42,293 nucleotides of DNA, from NCBI GenBank assembly GCA_025350645.1, contig JANXXM010000166.1, forward strand, positions 1-42,293, read 5' to 3'. The notes beneath the pieces are model-generated. The model was not told where the DNA came from. It ran no database searches and saw only the letters and a program-made list of their open reading frames with translations. The translations under genes were made by a program, and so were the position numbers. Shown here piece after piece: positions 34,410 through 42,293 of this stretch. Positions within the stretch are counted from its first letter, which is position 1, and each line of letters begins with the position of its first letter. The stretch is from Ferruginibacter sp. (lineage in GTDB: Bacteria > Bacteroidota > Bacteroidia > Chitinophagales > Chitinophagaceae).

Positions 34410-36353
34410 ATGAAGCAGTTTTTTATTTTATGTGCCATAGCACTGGGCAGCAGCAACTCTTTTGGCCAAGCACTTTTTACTTATGGCAACAGCCAGGTAA
34501 GTAAACAAGAATTTTTAAGAGCTTACAATAAAAATAAACCAGTAGTTACTGATAAAGAAAAATCTATACGGGATTACATAGAATTGTACAGCAACTTCAA
34601 ATTAAAAGTAAAAGCCGCAGAGGAATTGCGTATGGATACTATTGCGCAAATTAAATATGATGTTCAGAATTTTAGAGAGCAGGTTACTGAAAATTATCTT
34701 GGAGATGAAAAAGGAATACAGGCACTCGTAGATGAAGCTGCAGCAAGGGCTGCAAAAGATGTGCATGTTTTATTGTTTAGCATACCAGTAGCTGCAAATG
34801 CAGCACCTGCAGATACTTTAAAAGCCTTTGCCGCAGCAAAAGAAATGTATGCTGCACTGCAAAAAGGTAACGAAGATTATGCAGCCATTGTAACCGATAT
34901 AACCGCTAAATATTTACCTGCAAAATATGCCGATGCTGGTTTTATTACTGCATTTTCTCTGCCTTATGAACTTGAGAATATTGTGTACAGTACAAAACAG
35001 GGAAACAGCAGTGCCCCTTACCGCAGTACCAAAGGCTGGTACATATTTAAAGTGGCAGCACAGCGCCCAGATGCTGGTAAATGGAAAATAGCACAGGTGC
35101 TTTTTGCCTACCCGCCCAATGCAGATTATACTGCAAAGCTTGCCATAAAAGCAAAGGCAGATTCCGTATATAACTTATTGCAGAAAGGCTTACCGTTTGC
35201 AGATGCTGCAAAGCAATACAGCGATGACAGAATAACGTATTTAACAGAAGGCGAATTACCGGAATTTACTACCGGTAAGTTTGATCCTCTCTTTGAAACA
35301 GTGGTATTTAAATTAAAAGTGATAAATGCGCTTACTGTCCCTTTTGAAACCAGTTATGGTTATCATATCGTAAAAAAACTGGCTCAAATGCCCATCCCTG
35401 CTGATGCCAGCGATGCTACTTACCAGTTTGACATTAAACAAAAAGTAATGCAGGATGCAAGAATAAATATTATAAAAGAAAAATTTGCAAAAGATATTTT
35501 CATAAAAACCGGCTTCAAAAAAAATAATGCCGTAAGCGATGCAGATATTTACCGCTATGCAGATACTTTAATGAAAAACCCCAGTATAGAAAATACCAAT
35601 GCACAACCCATCAGTAAAAAAACGATTATCAGTTTTAAAGATGGCTCTATAATAAAGGGGGATGAATGGTTAAAATTTGTACGGGAATTAAAATCTAACC
35701 AGGAGCAAAACAAAGGGGAAAACAATAAAAAACTATGGGAAAAATTTAGCACCGAAACGGTATTAAATTATTACAAAAAAAACCTGGAGATGTATAATAA
35801 TGATTTTAAATTTCAGATGCAGGAATTTAAAGAAGGCAATATGCTTTTTGAAATAATGGAAAAAAATGTATGGGGAAAAGCAGGGGCAGATAATGTACCG
35901 CTAAAAGGATATTACAATGACCATAAAGCAAATTACAAATGGGCTGCCAGCGCAGATGTTATTATTTTTAACTGCAGCAACGAAACTGCTGCTGCAAAAA
36001 CGCTGGCACTTTTAAAACAAAACAAAACACCGTTATTTATTATAGACAGCAGCAATGCAGAAGTACAATTTGACAGTGGCAGATATGAACTGATTCAGAT
36101 TGCAGATAAAAACTTTTCTGCAAACAATGCAGTGCCTTTTTACAGCAGTATTATAAAAAATACGGATGGCACTGCTATCGTAATAAAATACCTTAAATTA
36201 TATCCGGCCGGTGATCAGCGTACTTTTGAAGAAGCACGGGGGCTGATAATAAATGATTACCAGAATGTACTGGAGCAAAAATGGATCACTTCTTTAAAAT
36301 TAAAATATCCGGTAAAAATTAACGAGGCTGTTGTAAAAGAGCTTATACGGTAA
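34410..36353 (+). CDS. Periplasmic parvulin-type peptidyl-prolyl isomerase (SurA/PpiD-like)
   Basis: The 647-residue protein has a signal peptide (about 1-19, SNSFGQ). A SurA-like N-terminal helical region (FKLKVKAAEELRMD) is followed by two parvulin-like domains at about 115-220 (GWYIFKVAAQRPD) and 225-335 (ADAAKQYSDDR, SYGYHIVKKLAQMP). A long C-terminal part (350-647) probably forms a chaperone arm. Such proteins help outer-membrane proteins fold. The start is set at the ATG; a GTG directly before it is also possible. It is the second gene of an operon with the thioredoxin-fold protein and ends at a strong terminator. Confidence 0.88.
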   Translation: MKQFFILCAIALGSSNSFGQALFTYGNSQVSKQEFLRAYNKNKPVVTDKEKSIRDYIELYSNFKLKVKAAEELRMDTIAQIKYDVQNFREQVTENYLGDEKGIQALVDEAAARAAKDVHVLLFSIPVAANAAPADTLKAFAAAKEMYAALQKGNEDYAAIVTDITAKYLPAKYADAGFITAFSLPYELENIVYSTKQGNSSAPYRSTKGWYIFKVAAQRPDAGKWKIAQVLFAYPPNADYTAKLAIKAKADSVYNLLQKGLPFADAAKQYSDDRITYLTEGELPEFTTGKFDPLFETVVFKLKVINALTVPFETSYGYHIVKKLAQMPIPADASDATYQFDIKQKVMQDARINIIKEKFAKDIFIKTGFKKNNAVSDADIYRYADTLMKNPSIENTNAQPISKKTIISFKDGSIIKGDEWLKFVRELKSNQEQNKGENNKKLWEKFSTETVLNYYKKNLEMYNNDFKFQMQEFKEGNMLFEIMEKNVWGKAGADNVPLKGYYNDHKANYKWAASADVIIFNCSNETAAAKTLALLKQNKTPLFIIDSSNAEVQFDSGRYELIQIADKNFSANNAVPFYSSIIKNTDGTAIVIKYLKLYPAGDQRTFEEARGLIINDYQNVLEQKWITSLKLKYPVKINEAVVKELIR

Positions 36354-36372
36354 ATTATTAAATGATTTTTAT

Positions 36373-36410
36373 AAAGCCTGCCCAAATCGCTTGGCAGGCT
36401 TTTTGTTTTT
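36373..36410 (+). terminator. Terminator of the thioredoxin/prolyl-isomerase operon
   Basis: A ten-base perfect stem (AAAGCCTGCC / GGCAGGCTTT) with a ten-base loop is followed by a run of T, 20 bases after the stop. Confidence 0.9.
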
Positions 36411-36441
36411 ATAATAGCACATTTTAAACAAAAAATAATCC

Positions 36442-37137
36442 ATGAAAAAAGTACTCACAGCTATTGCTATTGTAGCAATAAGCATTAACGCAAACGCACA
36501 GTCTTTTTACGCACAGGGCGGTGCAAATTTTGCCAACATCAGTAATACAAACTCCGGTGGAACAGATAACAGTAAAACGCTTGTATCCTTCAATGCAGGT
36601 CTCCTTACAAGGTTTGATATCTCATCTGTAGTTGATATTGAAACTGGCTTACTATTAACGGGTAAAGGAGCAAAAGCAGAATCTTTTTTTAATAATGGGG
36701 CAGATTATGTAAAGGCAAAATTTAACCCACTTTATGTGGAAGTTCCTGTAAACCTTGTGGTAAAATTTCCCCTTGAGAATAAAGCAAAAACAAATATTTT
36801 TGTTTACGCCGGTCCTTATGCAGCGGTAGGTGTGGGCGGTAAGTCTAAACTGGATACTAAAATAGGTCCACTAACTTCTTCCAGCGAAAGCACCATTAAA
36901 TTTAATAATGATGATCCGCTTACTTCAGGGCAGGAAGATGCTGCGTATAACAAATTAAAGCGTTTTGATTTTGGCCTTAACGGCGGTGCAGGTATTCAGC
37001 TAAAAGGATTTATGATTAAAGCAAATTATGGTTTTGGCCTTGCTAAAATAAATTCTACACAATCAAATAACAATGCTAATGATAAAAATAAATACCGCAC
37101 AGCATCTGTTTCAATAGGAATACCATTAGGTAAATAA
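36442..37137 (+). CDS. Outer-membrane beta-barrel protein (PorT-type/OMP_b-brl_2)
   Basis: The 231-residue protein has a signal peptide (1-19, NANAQ) and a mature part with the outer-membrane barrel pattern: alternating hydrophobic strands, Gly-rich turns (YAQGGANFANIS, VDIETGLLLTGKG, YVEVPVNLVVKF, VYAGPYAAVGVGGK) and a terminal strand (ASVSIGIPLGK). The length is normal for this eight-strand-type family, which includes PorT of the type IX secretion system and many proteins of unknown role. It is flanked by terminators on both sides and is monocistronic. Specific function unknown. Confidence 0.82.
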   Translation: MKKVLTAIAIVAISINANAQSFYAQGGANFANISNTNSGGTDNSKTLVSFNAGLLTRFDISSVVDIETGLLLTGKGAKAESFFNNGADYVKAKFNPLYVEVPVNLVVKFPLENKAKTNIFVYAGPYAAVGVGGKSKLDTKIGPLTSSSESTIKFNNDDPLTSGQEDAAYNKLKRFDFGLNGGAGIQLKGFMIKANYGFGLAKINSTQSNNNANDKNKYRTASVSIGIPLGK

Positions 37138-37155
37138 ATTATGTTTTCTATAAAT

Positions 37156-37195
37156 AAAAAGCTTTCCATAAATTAATTTATGGAAAGCTTTTTTT
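37156..37195. terminator. Bidirectional terminator between the barrel-protein gene and metF
   Basis: A nearly perfect palindrome (AAAAAGCTTTCCATAAATT and its complement) is bordered by A and T runs and lies between two convergent genes. It should stop transcripts from both. Confidence 0.88.
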
Positions 37196-37215
37196 ATTGG
37201 AAAAAATTGCAGTGT

Positions 37216-38169
37216 TTACATAATTTCCTTTACCACATTTGCTACGAGATTAGGCTTACCTAATGTATAATAATGCAGCGCAGGCACGCCCCCTTTTTTT
37301 AACTCACGGGATTGTTGCAACAACCATTCTGCGCCCACCAGTTCTACATCTTCATCTGTTTTGCATCGTATCATTTCCCGGGAAAGATCTGTAGGTAAAT
37401 CTATATGAAATACTTTTGGGAGCATAGTTATTTGCTTTTGGCTATACACTGGTTTAAGACCGGGTATTATAGGAACCGTTATACCAATTGCCCTGCAGGC
37501 TTCAACAAAAGAAAAATATTTTGCATTATCGAAAAACATTTGTGTTACAATATAATCTGCACCAGCATCTACTTTTTGTTTTAAATATTGAAGGTCGGTA
37601 TCCATATTTGGTGCTTCAAAATGTTTTTCCGGATAGCCCGCAACACCAATACAAAATTTAGTTTTCATAGTGTTCTTAAGATCTTCTTCCAGGTATACTC
37701 CATGATTAAGATCCTGCACCTGCTTTAGCAAATCTACAGTGTATTTGTGGCCGCCCGGCTCTGGTTCAAAGTTGGCTTCGTTTTTTGCAGCATCGCCACG
37801 CAGCACCAGCACATTATCTATACCCAGGTAATTTAAATTTATTAACGCATCTTCTGTTTCGTTTATGCTAAAACCGCCACAAATAAGGTGCGGCACAGTA
37901 TCCACATTATATTTGTTCATTATAGCCGCACAAATAGATTCTGTACCAGGTCGCTTTCGCACCACTACTTTTCTAAAATTACCATCGGCTGTTTTTTTAA
38001 ATACATGCTCACTGCGATGGTAGGTTACATTTATAAATGCAGGTTTGCATTCCATTAAAGGATCTAAATGTGTGTAGAGGGATTGAATACCTTTTCCTTT
38101 TAAAGGAGGTAGTATTTCGAAAGAAATAACAGTGTCCGCAGCGTTGGTAATGTGATCAGTAACTCTCAT
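37216..38169 (-). CDS. metF: 5,10-methylenetetrahydrofolate reductase
   Basis: The enzyme reduces methylene-THF to methyl-THF using FAD and NADH, feeding methionine synthesis. The TIM-barrel protein shows ISFEILPPLKGKG at the N-terminus with the catalytic Glu, FINVTYHRSEH, the flavin-binding region NVLVLRGDAA, and YIVTQMFFDNAKYF. The start is set at MRVTDHITN (317 residues). A longer frame up to 38277 would cover the promoter and adds a hydrophobic non-family stretch. It diverges from lptB with 134 bases between the start codons. No SAM riboswitch is visible in the short leader. Confidence 0.95.
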   Translation of the reverse strand: MRVTDHITNAADTVISFEILPPLKGKGIQSLYTHLDPLMECKPAFINVTYHRSEHVFKKTADGNFRKVVVRKRPGTESICAAIMNKYNVDTVPHLICGGFSINETEDALINLNYLGIDNVLVLRGDAAKNEANFEPEPGGHKYTVDLLKQVQDLNHGVYLEEDLKNTMKTKFCIGVAGYPEKHFEAPNMDTDLQYLKQKVDAGADYIVTQMFFDNAKYFSFVEACRAIGITVPIIPGLKPVYSQKQITMLPKVFHIDLPTDLSREMIRCKTDEDVELVGAEWLLQQSRELKKGGVPALHYYTLGKPNLVANVVKEIM

Positions 38170-38186
38170 TGGTAAAAATATATTTG

Positions 38187-38218
38187 CAAAATTACTGAAG
38201 CATTGTCCAAATATCAAA
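38187..38218 (-). promoter_or_regulatory. Promoter of metF
   Basis: On the minus strand a TTTG (38215-38218) is followed after 20 bases by TAATTTTG (38187-38194), the Bacteroidota consensus. The leader would be about 12 bases, which supports the metF start at 38169. Confidence 0.8.
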
Positions 38219-38276
38219 ACTAAGGTGCTGCGTGTTAAAAAATATTGAGTATATAACAGCCGCCAAAGTTCTTTCA

Positions 38277-38284
38277 TACATTTG
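38277..38284 (+). promoter_or_regulatory. -7 promoter box of lptB
   Basis: TACATTTG matches TAnnTTTG and lies 20 bases before the GTG proposed as the start. No convincing -33 TTTG is seen at the right distance. Confidence 0.55.
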
Positions 38285-38303
38285 CTGTACTAAAATTTAT
38301 ATA

Positions 38304-39065
38304 GTGAGTTTAGTTATACAAACAGAAGGACTGGTAAAAAAATATGGCAGCCGCACAGTGGTTAACAATGTTTCTTTTAATGTAAAGCAAGGAGAAATAG
38401 TGGGGTTACTCGGGCCGAATGGTGCAGGAAAAACAACTTCTTTTTACCAGGTGGTAGGGTTGGTAAAACCTGATGATGGAAAAGTTTTTTTAAATGATAT
38501 TGATATTACCCGCATGCCAATGTACAAACGTGCACGCATGGGTATAGGTTATTTGCCGCAGGAGGCAAGTGTATTTAGAAAACTTTCTGTAGAAGAAAAT
38601 ATAACCGCAGTATTGGAAATGACCGCTCTAAAAAAAGATGCTCAAAAAGAAAAGCTGGAATCGCTGCTGGATGAATTTCGGCTACAGCATGTACGTAAAA
38701 ATAACGGAGATACGCTTAGTGGCGGTGAACGAAGAAGAACAGAGATAGCTAGGGCGCTTGCTGTGGATCCAAAATTTATTTTGCTGGATGAACCCTTTGC
38801 CGGTGTAGACCCTATAGCCGTAGAAGATATTCAGGAAATAATTGCAAAACTAAAGTATAAAAATATTGGAATTCTCATAACAGATCACAATGTAAATGAA
38901 ACGCTATCCATCTGCGATAGAGCGTACCTGCTTATTGATGGAAGTATTTTTAAACATGGCACTGCAGAAGAACTTGCGGGAGATGAGCAGGTGCGCAGGC
39001 TTTATCTTGGCAGAAATTTTGAACTTAAAAGAAAAGATTATCTGCACGATCAGGCAGCAAAATAA
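38304..39065 (+). CDS. lptB: Lipopolysaccharide export ABC transporter ATP-binding protein
   Basis: LptB drives extraction of lipopolysaccharide from the inner membrane with LptFGC. The protein has Walker [11 protein letters not shown], a Q-loop in [17 protein letters not shown], the signature [15 protein letters not shown], Walker [14 protein letters not shown] and the switch His in ITDHN. The phrase [15 protein letters not shown] is typical of LptB. The start is set at a GTG giving [17 protein letters not shown] (253 residues); an ATG 72 bases upstream lies before the -7 box and adds an unrelated segment. The other lpt genes are not adjacent. Confidence 0.94.
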   Translation: MSLVIQTEGLVKKYGSRTVVNNVSFNVKQGEIVGLLGPNGAGKTTSFYQVVGLVKPDDGKVFLNDIDITRMPMYKRARMGIGYLPQEASVFRKLSVEENITAVLEMTALKKDAQKEKLESLLDEFRLQHVRKNNGDTLSGGERRRTEIARALAVDPKFILLDEPFAGVDPIAVEDIQEIIAKLKYKNIGILITDHNVNETLSICDRAYLLIDGSIFKHGTAEELAGDEQVRRLYLGRNFELKRKDYLHDQAAK

Positions 39066-39177
39066 TAATTGTATAAATTTATAAAAATTAAAGAATTAAA
39101 ATAAACATAATTTATACCGAATAAAAAACAGTTCAACAGTATTAAACCGTCCCAGGAATATTCTCGTTTATGTAATC

Positions 39178-39768
39178 ATGAAAAAAAATTTTACCCTTAG
39201 CGTTATACTCGCCTTTTCCTTTCATTTATTTGGGCAGCAAACCACACTTACTGCCTATAATATACAGCGGCAAAAAATAAGTAATACTGGTTTAAAAATA
39301 CTGTCCTCTTATGCTGCTGCCAATGTTATTTATGGCAGTATTGCTGCATCGCAGTCAAATGGAAGTAATAAATATTTTCACCAGATGAATGCCATCTGGA
39401 ATGGCGTAACCCTTGGCATTACAGGCATTGGTGCACTCATTCAAAAAAAAGAAGGCATACTTTCATTTGCACAAACATTAAAAAAACAAAGCGGTGTAGA
39501 AAAATTATTTCTGTTTAATGCCGGGTTAGATGTGGCGTATATTGCCGGGGGAGCATATATTAAAGAACGTTCCAAAAACAGTACAAAAAATCCTGAAAAA
39601 CTAAAAGGTTATGGGCAAAGCATCATGCTGCAGGGCGGAGTATTATTACTTTTTGATGCAATAATGTACAGTATACATGCCAGGCACAGTAGTAAACTGG
39701 ATGCCATTTCTTTAAAGATGCAATTTGGCATAACCAACGATGGTATTGGCTTACAGGTAACATTATAA
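39178..39768 (+). CDS. Small membrane protein of unknown function (possibly DUF6992-like)
   Basis: The 196-residue protein has a signal sequence or first helix (LAFSFHLFGQQ) and about four further hydrophobic segments (LSSYAAANVIYGSIAA, WNGVTLGITGIGALI, FLFNAGLDVAYIAGGAYI, GVLLLFDAIMYSIHA). The phrase YFHQMNAIWNG is reminiscent of a Bacteroidota family labelled DUF6992; this is memory, not a search. It resembles no enzyme. A possible short ORF overlaps or follows its end. Role unknown. Confidence 0.7.
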   Translation: MKKNFTLSVILAFSFHLFGQQTTLTAYNIQRQKISNTGLKILSSYAAANVIYGSIAASQSNGSNKYFHQMNAIWNGVTLGITGIGALIQKKEGILSFAQTLKKQSGVEKLFLFNAGLDVAYIAGGAYIKERSKNSTKNPEKLKGYGQSIMLQGGVLLLFDAIMYSIHARHSSKLDAISLKMQFGITNDGIGLQVTL

Positions 39769-39812
39769 TTATTTTCATTTCCTTTTTTCTGTTTTTTATT
39801 GGTGCAATTCAG

Positions 39813-40151
39813 TTGCCTTATGTGTCAGATGCTGGCGGTGCTACAAACCAGGTAAACTGTATTTATAACCTCAATAAAATATTTGTATACCGCCATACTT
39901 ATAATACCTGCAGGTTTACTAGTGCTGTGCCAGAATCTTATCCAGGGCAACCAGTATTGGTTAATCTTCCTCAAGGCCTGGAGTATCGTTATGTGCTTAT
40001 ACCTGGTTTAGTGGCCGGTGGCAGAATGGCTAACGGATCATCTAACGGCGGCGATTTGCATAGTGTAATGATACCGGGCAGTACTACCCCTGTAGATCTT
40101 ACTGCAAAAACATACGCCGAGGTTTGTAATATGCTGGGCATTGTTCAATAG
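39813..40151 (+). CDS. Putative secreted-protein ORF without a normal start codon
   Basis: From 39813 (a TTG) the frame encodes 112 residues with protein-like composition (VNLPQGLEYRYVLIPGLVAGG, SVMIPGSTTPVDL, KTYAEVCNMLGIVQ). The same frame is open upstream to 39696, and the 15 codons just before the TTG read as a signal peptide (IIIIFISFFLFFIGAIQ). That stretch has no ATG, GTG or TTG, only ATT, ATA and CTG. So the gene may use a rare start, be coupled to the stop of the preceding gene at 39766-39768, or be the tail of a frameshifted gene. A terminator follows at 40275. No family recognised. Confidence 0.4.
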   Translation: MPYVSDAGGATNQVNCIYNLNKIFVYRHTYNTCRFTSAVPESYPGQPVLVNLPQGLEYRYVLIPGLVAGGRMANGSSNGGDLHSVMIPGSTTPVDLTAKTYAEVCNMLGIVQ

Positions 40152-40274
40152 TACTTTTTTAATGAGTAAATTTTCCCTTACATTTTCTGATAAGAGAGAA
40201 AAAGATTACAGTTTCCCTGAAAAGTGAGCATTAAAAAATAGAGAGAAAAGTATAATTATAAGCAGGAGAAAATA

Positions 40275-40306
40275 AAAAGCCGCCTCATGTTATGAAGGCG
40301 GCTTTT
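40275..40306 (+). terminator. Strong rho-independent terminator
   Basis: An 11-base perfect stem (AAAAGCCGCCT / AGGCGGCTTTT) with a ten-base loop. It lies 124 bases after the last plus-strand frame and can act in either direction. The rest of the 610-base gap to 40761 holds the promoter-like box and gene remnant listed separately. Confidence 0.85.
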
Positions 40307-40486
40307 GTGTACTGTCTTTTTTAATGTGCAATAAAAGATAAAATAAACTACAGTTTTTAAAACTAGATATAAATAAACTAAGTATTTATGACGTTCTGGT
40401 AATCTCAACCCTGTTAAAAATATGGTTTCAGAAATATTAAAAATCAGGGGGAAACTGCAGCGTATGTTTATTATTGCGGTACTTAA

Positions 40487-40494
40487 TACTTTTG
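40487..40494 (+). promoter_or_regulatory. Promoter-like box before a gene remnant
   Basis: TACTTTTG matches TAnnTTTG and lies 45 bases before an ATG at 40539. The -33 region has TTTA about 16 bases upstream, a weak match. Confidence 0.4.
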
Positions 40495-40538
40495 TGTAAG
40501 ATTTTAGTCAGGTGGTTAATCTGTTTAACTCTTAAAAC

Positions 40539-40732
40539 ATGATAAAAGCATTAAATATTTCAAAGACAGTTACAAAATATCTTTCGAATAGTGTTTTATA
40601 AAAAAGAGAACTATTTCTCTGGTAGAATTTAAAAATAGAAACTTATATTATAAACATCTTCAGCGTTTCGGTGAAAGCGCTCATAATTTCGACGAAACTG
40701 TTTTAAATCAGTTTAAAATAATTGAAAAATAA
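40539..40732 (+). pseudogene. Remnant of an unidentified small gene
   Basis: An ATG at 40539 opens a 20-codon frame (MIKALNISKTVTKYLSNSVL). A second frame then reads protein-like for about 45 codons (ISLVEFKNRNLYYKHLQRF, GESAHNFDETVLNQFKIIEK) to a TAA at 40730-40732. A one- or two-base indel near 40600 would join them into one protein of about 65 residues. The upstream promoter-like box suggests this was once a gene. No family recognised. Confidence 0.3.
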
Positions 40733-40761
40733 AAAAATGCAGTTATTCATTCCACAACGGG

Positions 40762-41682
40762 TTATTCTTTTGGCAGAATACTCCAGTAAAACAATACAAC
40801 CCTTCTTCTTTCATCGTCGTCTTTATAGTCTTTTATTTTATTATTAGGATATTGTTCACCCTTCCCTTTTTCAGCAAAAAGGAAATCAGGATTTTTTTCA
40901 TCATATCCCTTTATTCTTTTTTTAAGAATAGCTTCAATGGTATTGCCAAGGTTTTCTGCCCGCAACTCAGATAATTTTTGATTAACAATTTCTTTCGGAG
41001 GGTTTTCATTTTTTATTTGCTGGGCAGTTTCTAAATACACATCAGATTCTGTATTAAAATTTTGCCCATCTGCAAACCCAAGTATGACTAGGGTAGCTAC
41101 TTTATTTACATCATCGTATTTGTTATAAAATGTAATGAGCGAATCAATAATCGGGCTAAAAGATGCATAGGCAATATCTATTTTGTCTTCTGGTATCTTG
41201 TACTTACCGGGGCCAAAAAAAGCCCCGAGGTCAAATTCATTTTGTTTGGCAATATCCAGGCCATCACTTATTAATGTGTAACGACGCAGCCGTATTGCAG
41301 CTGCAGCAATGTAATTGGTAAGTGTGGTTTCTTTTAACTGTAACTGCCCAAGGCTTTTTTTATAATTTCTTCTGCTGGCAGCAGCCTGCTCCATAAAATT
41401 AATAATTGCAGCGGCAGTATCCTGCTGGTTATTATACCGGGCAAGGCTGTTAATTATATTTGTATTTATAATAGAATCTATGCTGCCATCATCCAGTTTT
41501 TCACTTTTTTTATTGCTGATATGCTGTAGTACTTTTTTTTCCATTACCTGCACTTGTTTAGCATCATTTGCAAGTTTTTTAAGCATAGCTTTTTTAGGCC
41601 CTAAGCATGAGGTAAATAATAGAATACCCGTAAATAAAAAAATGAACCGGGTATATTTTAAATGTAAAAATATTTGTTTCAT
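40762..41682 (-). CDS. Lipoprotein with divergent OmpA-like C-terminal domain
   Basis: The 306-residue protein has a lipobox (LLFTSC, Cys26). The helical region at about 30-140 is rich in Lys, Gln and Asn, and the C-terminal half resembles an OmpA/MotB-like fold: LVILGFADGQNF corresponds to the 'GHTD' strand, LSELRAENLGNTIEAIL to the 'LS-RA' helix, and DERRRVVLFYW to the final strand. Key residues for peptidoglycan binding are not all present, so binding is uncertain. Its ATG overlaps the stop of the preceding gene (TAATG), indicating translational coupling in an operon that continues past the right edge. Confidence 0.65.
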   Translation of the reverse strand: MKQIFLHLKYTRFIFLFTGILLFTSCLGPKKAMLKKLANDAKQVQVMEKKVLQHISNKKSEKLDDGSIDSIINTNIINSLARYNNQQDTAAAIINFMEQAAASRRNYKKSLGQLQLKETTLTNYIAAAAIRLRRYTLISDGLDIAKQNEFDLGAFFGPGKYKIPEDKIDIAYASFSPIIDSLITFYNKYDDVNKVATLVILGFADGQNFNTESDVYLETAQQIKNENPPKEIVNQKLSELRAENLGNTIEAILKKRIKGYDEKNPDFLFAEKGKGEQYPNNKIKDYKDDDERRRVVLFYWSILPKE

Positions 41683-42131
41683 TATCTGGGTACGGGTTTT
41701 ATAAAAAAATCTTCTTTATTTTTTTCAACATATTTTTGTTTTGCCCCGCTGCTTATTCTTTTTATAGCCAATACGTTCTGCTGGCTTTTTTTAGCAGTAT
41801 TTAAATTCTTTTCCATAATATCCATTTCTTCGTTGGATACGAAAGAGGCAAACCTTGTAAGAAAATGTTTCTTATTAATATTTACAAATACAAAAGCGTT
41901 TGAAGTAGCAGTAGATTTTAAAAAAGGATCTGGATTTAGTTTTGAAGTAACAGCAGCATTTTTAATGACGGATAATTGTACGGTATCAATATTTTTAGCA
42001 AAAATAAATCTTACAATATTTAATTTGAAAGAAGGTACAATCAAAAATAAGATCATTAGTAGCCCAAAAAACCACAATAATATTATTGATGCACGATTCT
42101 TTTTTATCAATAATTGAATTGCATAATTCAT
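41682..42131 (-). CDS. Single-pass membrane protein of unknown function
   Basis: The 149-residue protein has one strong hydrophobic segment at about 16-36 (IILLWFFGLLMILFLIV) and a mostly polar region after it with VNINKKHFLTRFASFVSN and a basic C-terminal stretch. It looks like an anchored periplasmic protein with a short cytoplasmic N-terminus. No family recognised. It is the middle gene of a tightly packed operon: 28 bases after the partial gene and a one-base overlap with the OmpA-like lipoprotein gene. A structural or assembly role with those neighbours is an inference. Confidence 0.65.
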   Translation of the reverse strand: MNYAIQLLIKKNRASIILLWFFGLLMILFLIVPSFKLNIVRFIFAKNIDTVQLSVIKNAAVTSKLNPDPFLKSTATSNAFVFVNINKKHFLTRFASFVSNEEMDIMEKNLNTAKKSQQNVLAIKRISSGAKQKYVEKNKEDFFIKPVPR

Positions 42132-42159
42132 GTGATATATTAAAGTTACATAAATAATT

Positions 42160-42293
42160 TTAAGAATTTTCTAATAGCAACTTTGCCTGCGTTTTTACAG
42201 CTTCTACAGCATCAGTTATTTCATTAAGAGATGAGGTAAGCAAAAGTTCATTCGTATTGTATGAAAATGCGGATTCCAGTATTTCTAGCGCTG
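42160..42293 (-). CDS. 3' end of a gene cut by the window edge
   Basis: The minus-strand frame from the edge to a TAA at 42160-42162 encodes about 44 residues, helical and leucine-rich (ALEILESAFSYNTNELLLTS, EITDAVEAVKTQAKLLLENS). It lies 28 bases before the single-pass membrane protein gene on the same strand and is probably the upstream member of that operon. The family cannot be told from this piece. Confidence 0.55.
   Translation of the reverse strand, partial: ALEILESAFSYNTNELLLTSSLNEITDAVEAVKTQAKLLLENS

Noticed and set aside
38170-38277. A 36-residue N-terminal extension of metF
   Set aside because: The consensus promoter of metF lies inside it, and family members begin near MRVTDHITN.
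37216-38310. SAM or cobalamin riboswitch upstream of metF
   Set aside because: The predicted leader is only about 12 bases, too short for a riboswitch.
1-42293. CRISPR array, tRNA or rRNA genes
   Set aside because: No regularly spaced repeats of 24-40 bases and no cloverleaf or rRNA-like stretches were seen by eye. The tandem repeats at 28784 and 20614 have no spacers.

Overview
The window is a piece of a Bacteroidota chromosome, most likely from the Chitinophagaceae or a close relative. The evidence is an AT-rich base composition, A-rich leaders without Shine-Dalgarno sites, promoters of the TTTG-N19/20-TAnnTTTG type, a cysteine-poor L36, two TonB-dependent-receptor-type proteins, and a type IX secretion (T9SS) sorting domain. 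No species is assigned. No tRNA, rRNA, CRISPR array, transposase gene or phage gene was recognised.

Left part (1-10.4 kb). A TonB-receptor-like barrel protein with an odd C-terminus is followed by decayed gene fragments (2063-2275 and 3492-3811), an alpha/beta hydrolase of the perhydrolase/esterase type, and an exported protein of the SAM hydrolase (DUF62) family. Then come a 939-residue TonB-dependent receptor, a coupled pair of secreted proteins with shared repeats (8383-9518), and aroQ.

Centre (10.4-16 kb). carA lies beside the translation/transcription operon infA-rpmJ-rpsM-rpsK-rpsD-rpoA-rplQ, all on the minus strand. It starts at a good promoter (15957-15964) and ends at a good terminator (11632-11660). 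Several gaps between these genes carry inverted repeats. L17 has a long tail with a helix-hairpin-helix domain.

Middle (16-26 kb). There is an OmpA-type protein, a secreted-protein gene broken by one in-frame TAG (16990-17922), ATP-dependent pckA with a textbook Bacteroidota promoter, and a 1361-residue T9SS cargo with two different hydrolase domains. An S4-domain protein, trmD and an AmiD-like lipoprotein amidase follow.

Right part (26-42 kb). It holds a metallophosphoesterase coupled to a polysaccharide flippase, a rhomboid pseudoprotease whose 3' end is tandemly duplicated, an intact rhomboid protease and an RlmD-type methyltransferase. An operon of a thioredoxin-fold protein and a parvulin-type prolyl isomerase follows, then an outer-membrane barrel, metF diverging from lptB, a small membrane protein, an ORF with no normal start codon, and an operon of envelope proteins that runs off the right edge.

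Overall the window mixes housekeeping genes with many cell-envelope and secretion genes, and has at least four decayed or broken reading frames. No complete novel defence or mobile system was seen. The most unusual items are the exported SAM hydrolase-like protein, the active/inactive rhomboid neighbours, the two-hydrolase T9SS protein, the repeat-sharing secreted pair, the hairpins inside the ribosomal operon, and the amber-interrupted gene.
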